From positions 357,896 to 421,895 of the forward strand of contig NZ_CAHJXN010000002.1 in the NCBI RefSeq assembly GCF_903645285.1: a stretch of 64,000 nt of DNA, written 5' to 3'. The notes beneath the pieces were generated by a model. That model was not told the DNA's origin, did no database searches, and saw only the letters and a list, made by a program, of their open reading frames with translations. The position numbers and the translations under genes were made by a program. This document shows, in pieces, positions 9,938-21,100 of this stretch. This DNA comes from Streptococcus thalassemiae. Its GTDB lineage: Bacteria; Bacillota; Bacilli; Lactobacillales; Streptococcaceae. How positions within the stretch are numbered: the stretch's first letter is position 1; each line of letters begins with the position of its first letter.

Positions 9938-12034
9938 ATGAAACCATTACTTGAAACCATCGATACCCGATTTGGAACTGCCAGCAAGCATGCCTTTTCT
10001 CGGGGAAATACTCTGCCATACACAGGCGTTCCTTTTGGGATGAATTACTTTGTACCCCAGACCAGTGACCAGGATGGATCTTGGTTTTTCGATCCGCATC
10101 TGCCTATCTTTCAGGGGATTCGATTAACCCACCAGCCCAGTCCTTGGATTGGCGACTACTCTTGGCTCCTTCTGATACCTGTCACAGGCCAGATTAGTGG
10201 TGACAGTCTCTTCCATCGTCAGTCTTCTTATGATATGGATAAGGCCTCTTTCCAACCCCATTATCTGAAAATTTTCTCCCTGCGCTATCAGATTGAAACC
10301 CAGCTCACACCGACTTGCTACGGTGCTTCTATTCGTTTGAATCAAAAGCAAGGCAAAGCCCTCTCCCTCTATCTCCACGTAGCAGATGAACTGACCGTGG
10401 AGCAAGTAGATGAGCGGACTCTTGCCCTACGACAAGAAGGAAAAACTGAGACCAACAAAAATCCACTGATACTGTTCACTACCCTGCAAATGAATACGGA
10501 TATTCTTGCTGTCAGCCAAGAAGGTGAAGACTGGCGAATTGACTTAGCAAGTAGCCATGCTGAAATTCAGCTAGCGACTTCTTTCATCTCTCCTACTCAA
10601 GCACTGCTTAATCTACCTCAAGTAGATTTTGATAACTGTAAAGCAAATGCCCAAGCGGACTGGGAAAATCTCCTCCATCGTTTTGACATTATAGAGACAG
10701 GAGAGGCTGATCGAACCTTCTTTGACCATTGCCTCTACAGACTATTCCTCTTCCCACAGACTTTTTATGAGGTTGATGAATCAGGGCAAGCCATCCACAT
10801 AGATTTGGCTACTGGAACTGCCAAGCCTGGTGTCCTCTTTAGCAACAATGGTTTCTGGGATACCTTCCGCACCACCTTCCCCCTCTTTGCCCTTGTCATA
10901 CCGGAACACTACCACCGCTTTTTAGAAGGCTTTCTCAATAGCTACCGCGATACTGGTTTCCTTCCAAAATGGCTGGCTCCAGATGAACGGGGTATGATGC
11001 CAGGTACCCTTTTAGACGGCATTATCGCAGATAGCGCCTGCAAGGACATGGCTCCCGACTTGGAAGAAGAACTCCTTCAAGCCATGCTTGAAACAGCCAG
11101 CAAGTTCGACCCTCTCGGCATCAATGGTCGTCACGGACTAGCCCAATACCAAGAACTGGGCTACCTCTCTACCGACCACCACGAAAGTGTTAGCCACACC
11201 CTAGACTATGCCTATAGCGACTTTTGTATCGCCAGCTGTGCCAAAAAACTTGGTCAGAATGACATCGCGGAAACCTATAGGACTGCTTCACAAAATTACC
11301 GCCATCTATTTGATGCTGAGACAGGTTACATGCGAGCGCGAGACAGTCAAGGCAACTTCCGCTCTGACTTCTCTCCTTATAGTTGGGGACGCGACTATGC
11401 CGAATGCTCTGCCATCCAAGCAACTTTAGGCGTCCTCCACGACATCCCTGGCTTAATCCAACTTATGGATGGAAAAGAAGTCTTCAGCAACTATCTTTTG
11501 AAAGCCTGTCAAGATGCTCCCCTCTTTGAGACGACTGGCTATGGTTACGAGATTCACGAAATGAGCGAAATGGCTACTGCTCCTTTTGGACAAATAGCCA
11601 TTTCCAACCAGCCTAGCTTCCACATTCCTTATCTCTTCCGCTACAGCAATTACCCTAACTACACTGCCCTTCTTATCAAAACCTTACGTCAGAAAGCCTT
11701 TCACCCAAGTTGGCAAGCCTATCCTGGAGATGAAGACAATGGTAGCCTCTCTGCTTGGTACATCTGGTCGGCTCTCGGATTTTATCCGACCTGTCCAGGA
11801 AAATCAAGCTATGATCTCGGAATCCCTCTCTTTGACCACCTCCGTATTTACCTAGCTAAAGAAAATAAATGGCTAGATATTCATACTGAGCAAAACCACA
11901 GCCACTTCAACTTTGTCAAAGAATGCCGACTGGACAAAAACCTAGTATCAACTATTCAACATCAAGACCTCCTAAAAGCTGAGCAGTTAACCTTTACACT
12001 TAGCTGGTTGCTAAGTCAGCCGTCCACTTCCTGA
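9938..12034 (+). CDS. GH92 alpha-1,2-mannosidase
   Basis: 698 residues, no signal peptide. The N-terminal beta-sandwich carries FQGIRLTHQPSPWIGDYS. The (alpha/alpha)6 catalytic part has FSNNGFWDTFRTTFPL, PGTLLDGIIADS and near the C-terminus YPGDEDNGSLSAWYIWSALG, matching the GH92 signature G-x-x-D-x-G-x-x-S-A-W-Y. GH92 enzymes are calcium-dependent inverting alpha-mannosidases; the pneumococcal member (SP_2145 from memory) acts on alpha-1,2-linked mannose of high-mannose N-glycans. It is the only plus-strand gene of the glycan cluster here and ends in a strong bidirectional terminator. Confidence 0.92.
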   Translation: MKPLLETIDTRFGTASKHAFSRGNTLPYTGVPFGMNYFVPQTSDQDGSWFFDPHLPIFQGIRLTHQPSPWIGDYSWLLLIPVTGQISGDSLFHRQSSYDMDKASFQPHYLKIFSLRYQIETQLTPTCYGASIRLNQKQGKALSLYLHVADELTVEQVDERTLALRQEGKTETNKNPLILFTTLQMNTDILAVSQEGEDWRIDLASSHAEIQLATSFISPTQALLNLPQVDFDNCKANAQADWENLLHRFDIIETGEADRTFFDHCLYRLFLFPQTFYEVDESGQAIHIDLATGTAKPGVLFSNNGFWDTFRTTFPLFALVIPEHYHRFLEGFLNSYRDTGFLPKWLAPDERGMMPGTLLDGIIADSACKDMAPDLEEELLQAMLETASKFDPLGINGRHGLAQYQELGYLSTDHHESVSHTLDYAYSDFCIASCAKKLGQNDIAETYRTASQNYRHLFDAETGYMRARDSQGNFRSDFSPYSWGRDYAECSAIQATLGVLHDIPGLIQLMDGKEVFSNYLLKACQDAPLFETTGYGYEIHEMSEMATAPFGQIAISNQPSFHIPYLFRYSNYPNYTALLIKTLRQKAFHPSWQAYPGDEDNGSLSAWYIWSALGFYPTCPGKSSYDLGIPLFDHLRIYLAKENKWLDIHTEQNHSHFNFVKECRLDKNLVSTIQHQDLLKAEQLTFTLSWLLSQPSTS

Positions 12035-12039
12035 AATGC

Positions 12040-12077
12040 AAAAATCTCCTAGCAGACTTTCCTGCTAGGAGATTTTC
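12040..12077. terminator. Strong bidirectional rho-independent terminator
   Basis: AAAATCTCCTAGCAG, a short loop, then CTGCTAGGAGATTTT: a stem of about 14 bp flanked by A and T runs on both sides. It serves the GH92 gene (plus) and probably the giant adhesin gene (minus), whose stop is 70 bp away. Confidence 0.9.
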
Positions 12078-12147
12078 TTATGAGAGGTACTTGTTTAAGC
12101 TTTGAAAATCGGATTTATTATCTGATAATTATCAAACAATCTACCAA

Positions 12148-15100
12148 TTAAGCTTCTTCGTCTTCTTTACGACGACGGCCTGCAAGACCAAGACCAAGTA
12201 AGGCACTTGCGGCAGCTGCTACCATAGCTACAGTAGAATCTGCTGTACCTGTATTTGGCAATTCTTTAGCTGCTTTACGCGCGTTTGTTGCTGCTTCTTG
12301 GCTAGCATTAGCTGCTGCTTGAGCAGTAACTGGAGCTACATCTGATGTTTGAGCAGCTTGGTCTTTAGATGGGCTTGTAGGGTCAGTTGCTGGAGCAACT
12401 TTCGCCATAAAGTCTTCGATACGTTTCACCATTGCATCCACTTCTGCTTGACTTGCGTCTGCATTAGCAAATACTTTCTTAGCGTCTGCTAATAAGTCAT
12501 TCGCTTCTTTTGCAGTTTCTGCATCAAGCTTAGCTGATTCTTGGATGAACAATTCATCTAATTGATGGATAGCACCTTCCAACTTCGCTTTATCTGCTTT
12601 TGCGTCAGTGTTAGTAGCTCCGTTATTACCTCCACCATTTGATGGTACATATGGACGTTGTTTGAATGCATCATCTCTTGAAATAGCTAATACTTTACCT
12701 TCTTTGGTTACAATCGTTACATTTCCTTCTTCGTCAATGTTAACCACTAAATCAGTCTTACCATCTTTCGTAACTTTCATATTACCATCTTTATCGATTG
12801 TAATTGTTACGTTAGATTTTGGATCTTTTGAAGTATAAACTGTGTTTCCATCTTTATCTGTTGATTTAATGTAAGCATCAAGATCGAATTCTTCTACATT
12901 AGTGATAGCACCTAGAACTTTGAATTGGAATTTCGCTTTTTCTTCTGGAGTAATATTAGCAAGGTTTGCTACCGTTACTTTACTCAAGTCGAAATCAAGA
13001 TTATTACCACCGTTTTTAGCTTTCGCTTCTTCTGCATTCTTCACTAGTTGTTCTTTAGAAATTGTTGCTGTCGAACCGTCTGGTAATGTTACTGTTGCGT
13101 TTCCTTGGTCGTCCACTACTACAGTTGATCCTGGGTTTACTGCTTCAATTGCTTTCTTAACAGCGTCTTTTTCGTCTTTTGTTAAGTTTTCTTTATTTCC
13201 AACTAATGTACGGATAGCTGGTGTTTTCACTTTAGCAGTCTTAGCTTCATCAGCTAGTTTTGTCGCTGGGATGACTAAATCTGAAGCTGGGATGTTAAGA
13301 ACTGTGCCGTCACCTTTGGTTACTGTTGCGTTTCCTTGGTCGTCTACCACTACAGTTGAACCTGAGTTGACTGCTTCAACAGCTTTCTTAACAGCTTCTT
13401 TCTCTTTGTCTGTAAGTTTAGTTGAATCTGCTACTACAGTCTTAGCTGCTGGTGTGTTCGCATCGTTACCACCATTATCTTTCTTAGCATCATCTTCAAC
13501 TTTAACTAAGTCTGTTGATGGGATAACTGAAACATTACCATCTTTAACTACTGTTGCATTTCCTTGGTCGTCTACGACTACAGTTGCGCCTGGATTTGCT
13601 GCTTTAACTTTGTCTGCGATTGCTTTCTTCTCAGCTTCAGTTAAGGCATTTGGATTTGCGACTTTTGTCTTAGAGGCTGGTGTAACTGCATTGTCTTTAG
13701 CTTTTCCATCGTTCACATCTTTTTCAGATTTTGTTAAATCTGATGCTGGGATAACTGCTGTATTTCCGTTTGGAAGAGTTACTGTCGCATTTCCTTGGTC
13801 GTCTACGACTACAGTTGAACCTGGATTGACGGCTGCTACTTTAGCTGCAATTGCATCTTTCTCATCTTTTGTTAATGAGTCTGGATCTGCAACTTTTGTC
13901 TTAGATGCTGGTTTAACAATGTCATTTCCTGCTTTTGGTGCCTTTTCTGCATCTGACGACTTAGTTAAGTCCGCCGCTGGAATGACCGCTGTCTTACCAT
14001 TTACTGTTACTGTTGCGTTTCCTTGGTCGTCCACTACAACTTCAGCACCTGGATTTACTGCTTTAACTTTAGCAACAATTGCATCTTTTTCGTCTTTTGT
14101 TAACGATTCTGGATTTGCTACTACAGTTTTATCTGCTGGTTTAACGATGTCGTTTCCTGCGTTTGGTTTAGCTGCGTCTGCTGCTGATTTAGTTAAGTCC
14201 GCTGCTGGGATTACAACTGGTTTTCCATCTTTAGGTGTAACTGTTGCATTTCCTTGGTCGTCTACTACTACAGTCGCATCTGGATTTACTGCTTTAACTT
14301 TAGCTGCAATTGCATCTTTTTCGTCTTTTGTTAACGATTCTGGATTTGCTACTACAGTCTTATCTGCTGGTTTAACTACGTCGTTTCCTGCGTTTGGCTC
14401 TTTAGCTGAATCTGCTGTCTTAGTTAAATCTTTCGCTGGAATTACTGCTACTTTACCATCTTTAGTTGTTACTGTTGCGTTTCCTTGGTCGTCTACTACT
14501 ACAGTTGCTCCTGGATTTACAGCTTTAACTTTGTCTTCGATTGCTTTCTTAGATGCTTCTAAGTCATTTGGATCCAAGACTGTCTTATCTGCTGGTGTGT
14601 TGACATCGTTTCCTGCGTTTGGCTTAGCGGCTTCTGCTGCTGTTTTCACCAAATCTTTCGCTGGGATAACCACTGTCTTACCATCTTTAGTTGTTACTGT
14701 TGCATTTCCTTGATCATCAACAACTACAGTTTTAGCTTCTAGATTCACAGCTTTAACTTTAGCTGCGATTGCATCTTGCTCGTCTTTTGTTAATGATTCT
14801 GGATCTTCTACAACTGTCTTGTCAGCTGGTTTAACGACGTCGTTACCTGCGTTTGGCTCTTTAGCTGAATCTGCTGTCTTAGTTAATGCCGCCGCTGGAA
14901 TGACCGCTGTCTTACCATTTACTGTTACTGTTGCGTTTCCTTTGTCATCTACTGCTACAGTTGCACCAGGGTTAACTGCTGCTACTTTAGCTGCGATTGC
15001 TTTTTTATCATCTTCTGTTAATGGTTTAGAAGAATCAACCGCTACTTTATCAGCTGGTGTGTTGACATTGTTTCCTGCTTTTGGTTTCGCTGCTTCTTCT

Positions 15101-18100
15101 GCAGTTTTCACTAAATCTGCCGCTGGAATTGTTGCAACTTCTCCATCTTTAGTTGTTACCGTTGCATTTCCTTTGTCGTCAAATACTACGTTAGCTTCTG
15201 GATTTACCGCTTTGATCGCTTCTGTAATCTTAGCTTTATCCTCGTCTGATAAATGATCTGGATCTGTTACTAATACTTTATCAGCTGGTGTGTTAACTTT
15301 GTTTCCTGCATTTGGTTGTTTAGCTTCTTCTTGACTTGTTACTAAATCTGCCGCTGGAATTGTTGCTGTTTCCGTATTACCATCTTTATCTTCTATAGTT
15401 ACCGTTGCATTTCCTTTATCATCTACGAAGATCGCTTTTGCATCTGGATTAACTTCTTTAATCTTAGCTTCAATCGCTTTTTTCTCTTCTTGAGATAATG
15501 GTTTAGTTGGATCAGCTACTACTACTTTACCAGCTGGTTTGTTAATGTTGTTTCCAGCTTTTGCATTTTTAGCTTCTTCTGGAGTTTTCACTAAATCTTT
15601 TGCTGGAATTACAAAGCTTCTACCATCTTCTGTAGTTATCGTTGCATTTCCATTGTCATCAACAACAACCGTTGAACCTGGGTTCACTTCCTCAACAGCT
15701 TTCTTAATAGCTTCTTTATCCACGTTAGCTGGATCTGTTACTAATACCTTATCAACAGGTTTCTTAATTAAATCTTGTTTCTCAGGTTTTAATAGATCTG
15801 CTTTTGGTTTCGCTAAGGCTTCTACAGGAATTGTTGCGATGTCTCCATTTGCATTCTTAACAGTCGCATTTCCTTTTGCGTCAAATACTACTGTTGCTCC
15901 TGGGTTAACTTCTAAGATGTTTTTCTCAATTTCTTGAATATCTTCCGCTGTCAATTTATCTCTGTCTTTGACTAAGACTCTGTCTGCTGGTGAATTGATT
16001 TTATTTCCTGCATTCACTTTAGCTTTATCAGCGTCAGTCTTCGTTAAATCAGCTACTGGAATTGTTGCAGTTTTACCTTCTGGTGTTGTTACTGTCGCAT
16101 TTCCATTTTCATCTACAAATACTGTTGAACCTGGATTTATACGTTGAACTTTAGCAGCGATTTTCGCTTTAACATCATCCGTGATTTGTCCATCTTTAAC
16201 AAACACTCGATCTGCTGGTTTGTTAATAACGTTACCTGCTTTTGGATCGCTTAATACTTCATCATCAGTTTTCACTAAATCATCCGCTGGAATTACTGCT
16301 GTTTTTCCGTCTGGAGTTGTGACTGTTGCGTTTCCTTTTGCATCAACTACTACAGTTGCATCTGGGTTAACTTCTTGAACCTTAGCTTTAATAGCGTCTA
16401 AATCTGCTTTAGTTAAAGCATCTTTATCTGCAACTACTGTTTGATCGATAGGTTTCTTAATCGCATCTTGTTTCGCTGCATTTTCCAAGTCTTCTTTAGC
16501 ATTTGATTTCACTAAGTCACTTACAGGGATTGTCGCTGTAGCTGTAGTACCGTCTTGATTTGGTACTGTTACTGTTGCGTTTCCTGCTTCGTCTAATACA
16601 ACTTTAGTTCCTTCAGGGTTTACCGCTTGAATCGCTGCAGTAATCTTAGCTTTTTCAGCATCAGTTAATTCAGCTGGATTTGCTACTACTGTTCTTTCAG
16701 CTGGAGTATTTACTTTGTTTCCTGCTGATGGAGTTTCTTTAGCTGCTGGATCTTTCAATAAGTCTTCAACTGGGATTGTTGCTGTCTTACCGTCTGGTGT
16801 TGTGACTGTTGCGTTTCCTTTGTCGTCAACGAATACAGTAGCACCTGGGTTTACTGCTTCAACCGCTTTTTGGATTTTAGCTTTAACTTCATCTTTCTTA
16901 TCTCCAGTTAAATCTGCTGGTGTTGCTGAAACTTTATCTGCTGGTTTGTTGATGTTGTTTCCTGCTTTTGCACCATCAACTTCTTGTGGAGATTTCACTA
17001 AGTCTTCTTTGGCGATTACTACAGTTTTACCGTCTGGTGTTGTGACTGTTGCATTTCCTTCGTCATCAACTACGATAGTTGTCTTCGGATCTCTATTTAC
17101 CTTAGCGATTTCTTTCTTAATAGCTTCTTTTTCAGCTGGAGTTAATTTACCTGCTTTCTTAACAAGTGTTTTGTCTGCTGGTTTCTTAACTGCATCTTGC
17201 TTGTCTGGGTTACTTAAGTCAGCTGCATCTTTTGCTAAATCAGATGCTGGAATTGTTGCTACAGCTCCGTCTTTCGTTGTTACTGTTGCGTTTCCTTTTT
17301 CGTCAAATGCAACTGTTGCACCTGGGTTAACTTTCAGGATTTCTGCTCTAATCTTATCTTCATCAGCCTTGATATTAGCAGGATCTGTTACAACCACTTT
17401 CGTTGCTGGAGTGTTTACTTTGTTTCCTGCATTTGGTTGAGTTGTATCTTTGATAAGATCTTCAACAGGGATTGTCGCTGTTTTACCATCTGGAGTTGTT
17501 ACAGTCGCATTTCCTTGGTCGTCTACGAATACTTTTGAACCTTCTGGATTCACTGCTTCTACAGCCGCTTTGATTTTAGCTTTAACGTCTGCTTTCTTCG
17601 CTTCATCAGCTAAATCAGCTTTTGTTGCTGCTACTTTATCGGCTGGTTTGTTGACGTTGTTTCCTGCTTTTTCATCTTTAGCTTCTTCTGGAGATTTCAC
17701 TAAGTCAGTTACTGGAATTGTTGCTGTCTTACCGTCTGGTGTAACTACTGTTGCATTTCCTTTTGCATCAACTACTACTGTTGCATCGGGGTTTACTGCT
17801 TGAACTTTAGCTTTAATTGCTGCGATATTTTCAGGAGTTAAGGCATCTTTATTAGCAACTACTTTGTCTGCTGGTTTGTTGATGTTGTTTCCTGCTTTAG
17901 CAGTTTCTTTGTCAGCTTCTTTCTTCACTAAGTCAGCTTTTGGAATTACTACAGTTTTACCTTCTGGTGTTGTTACTGTTGCATTTCCTTTGTCATCAAC
18001 TACTACAGTAGAATCTGGATTTACTGCTTCAACTGCTGCTTTAATAGCGTCTTTAGCTTCTTGTGGTAAATCTTTATCAGCTGCTTCTAATTCTGGGACA

Positions 18101-21100
18101 ACTACAACTTTATCTGCTGGTTTGTTTACAGCATCTTGTTTCGCTGGATCCGCTAAGTCAGTTTTAGCTTTTACTAAATCGCTCGCTGGAATTGTTGCTG
18201 TTTTTCCTTCTGGTGTTGTTACTGTTGCATTTCCTTTTTCGTCAAATACTACGTCAGCACCTGGGTTTACTGCTTGAATTTTAGCTTTAATTGCATTTTT
18301 ATCATCTTCTGTTAATGCAGCTGGATTTTCCACCACTACTCTATCAGCTGGAGTGTTTACTTGGTTTCCACCAGTTACATTGTCTTTATCAGCATCTGAT
18401 TTGACTAAATCTGCCACTGGAATTGTCGCAGTTTTACCATCTTTAGTTGTTACAGTCGCATTTCCGTTGTCATCCACTACTACTGTAGCATCTGGGTTCA
18501 CTGCTTCAACTGCTGCTTTAATTCTAGCAAGTTCAGGGTCTGTTAATTGCTTACTGTTATCAACACGTACTCTGTCCGCTGGGTTGTTGATGTTGTTACC
18601 AGCTTTGGCAGTTGATGTTTCATTAGGTTTTTTAATTAAATCATCTGCGTCAATAACTGCTGTTTTACCTGCTGGTGTTGTTACAACTGCATTTCCTTGA
18701 TCGTCAACTACTACAACTGCACCTGGGTTTACAGCTTCAACTTTTGCTTTAATCACGTCTTTTACTTTAGTACGTTCTTCTGGGCTTAATGCTGCAATAT
18801 CTTCTACAACTGTTTGGGCATTCGGTTTGTTGATGTCATCTCCACCGTTTGCTTTCTTAGCGTCTTCTTCTGTCTTGAATAAGTCACCTGCTGGAATTGT
18901 CGCAATTGTTCCGTCTTTAAGAACTACTGTTGCATTTCCTTCAGTGTCATATTTAACAGCTTTAACTTTTTCGTCGCCACCATTTAATTTTTTCAGTTTT
19001 TCAGCTGCTTTTGCTTGAAGATCTGCATTTGTTGCATCTCCAACCAACTTATCTGCTGGCTTACGAACACCTGCATTACCTGAATCAGGATTTGCTGCAT
19101 CAGCTAAAGTACGCACCAATTCTTTGGCTGTAAATCCTGCTGTATTTCCTTCTGGTGTTGAAACAGTTACTGTTCCGTTATCATCAATTGTCACAACAGC
19201 ATTAGGGTTTACTTCACGAACAGCTTTTTTGATGTTTTCTTTATCTGCATCTGTCAAACTTTCAGGATTTTCAACAATCACTTTATCCGTTGGACGGTTG
19301 ATGTCGTTACCACCGCCTGCAGTATCTAATGCATTTACATCTTTTGTTAAATCTTCTTGTTTTAATGGTTCGGCTACTGTTTTTCCTGGTAAGGTTACTA
19401 AGGCACTTCCATCAGGACTTACTACTACTTTTGTTCCTGGAGGGTTTACCGCTTCAATCGCTTTTTTAAGTTCTGCTTGTTCTTTATCGTCTAAATCTGT
19501 TGGATTTTTAGCAATTACCTTGTTCGCTGGTAAACGAGCAGAGTTGATGGCTTTAATCGCTGCTTCTGCTGATTTCTTAGCGTTAGCAACATCGGCATTT
19601 TTCTTAGCACCATCGATTGCCTCTTCCGAAGCTTTCTTAACAGCATCTACCTCATCTTGAAGTTTCTTCTTAGCTTCTGGTGACAATGCTCCATCTTGCT
19701 CAATCTCTTGCTTTTTAGCAGCGGCTGTAGTTTCTACCTCTGTTTTAGCTTCTGGTTTTTTAGCAGCAGGTTTCTTAACACCCTCTACTTCTGTTTTTCC
19801 AGTATCGCCTGCTGTATCGATTTCACCTTGCTCTTGTTCAGCTGCTTTAGGCGTTTCTGCATTATCATTTTTCGCCTTAATTTCAGCTTTCTTAGCATCA
19901 GCAAGTTGTTTAGCTTGTTCTTTAGCTTCTGCCTTTTCTTCCTCTGTTAGGTCAGTGCGGGCATCCATTTCTGCTTCTTTAGCTTTTAAGGCTTCATCGA
20001 TTTTGTCTAATGCTGCTTGTTTACCGATTGGGTTGATTTTAGCAACTTCTTTGGTTCCTTCAGCTTGTTTATCGTTTACAGTAGTTTGAGCTGCTGTTGC
20101 CGCATCTGCTGTTGCTGCTGTTGCTGGTTGTTTTTCGATTTCATCAAGGGCTGCTGCTGCCTTGTCTTCAGCATCTTTTTTAGCTTTTTCCTTCTCGGCT
20201 TGTGTTAAGCTATCATTGTTCTCAATAGCCTCCTTCTTAGCTTCCAAAGTCTTAGCGATTTCTTCTTTAGCTTTTTCTTTACCGATTGGATTTACTTTCG
20301 CTACAGCACCAGTACCTTCTTCTTTACCTGCAGTTATATCTGTTGCATTTGTAGCATCAGCGATTTTTTCTAATGCTGCTGCTTTATCTTTTTCTACATC
20401 AGCAATAGCTTTATCTTGCTCAGCTTTTGATAAGTTATCATTACCTTTAATAGCTGCAATTTTCGCATCTGCTTGGTTAGTTACTGCATCGATTGCTGGT
20501 TGCTTGTCTAATTTAGCAACTTTATCTACAGGGATAGTATCTTTAGAACCATCTTGGTAAGTTACTACTAAGTTTTCACCGTCTTGAACAAGATCTTTTA
20601 CAACCTTCTTAGCATTTTCTGCTTCGACTGCTTTTCCTTTTTTATCTTCTAAGTTCTTATCTTCATTTTTCTTAGAGTATTCTAATGGAAGACTTTCTTT
20701 AAGCTTAGCTAATTCAACCTCTGGAATATGAGCAATATCTGTTACCACTGTCTTATCAGCATCAGCTAATTCTCTAATGTCATATTTTGCTGTTTGAGCT
20801 TTTAGTTTGATAGTGAATGCCCCTGGGTCAGTTGCATATGAAGAACCTTTAGCAACATTATGGATTTCTTTACCATCTTCATCTGTCGCAGTTGCATAAC
20901 GAGTTACAATTTTAAGTTCTTGATTTGCTTCTTTAGGGAATTTGCTCTCGGCAATTCCAGAGTTATCTTTTGAAATATTACCTTTAATTTTTACAATAGC
21001 AGGATTTTCTGCTGTTGCTACCGTTTCAGTAGAAATTTTTTCAACTGTTGTATTGTACTCATTATCTAAAACATCAGGATTAGATTCATCTTTAGCTGGC

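Noticed and set aside
12902..14713. 603-codon plus-strand ORF opposite the giant adhesin
   Set aside because: It is the antisense of the in-frame repeats; codon composition of the repeats avoids stops on the other strand. No ribosome binding site and the same pattern recurs in shorter antisense ORFs along all repeats.
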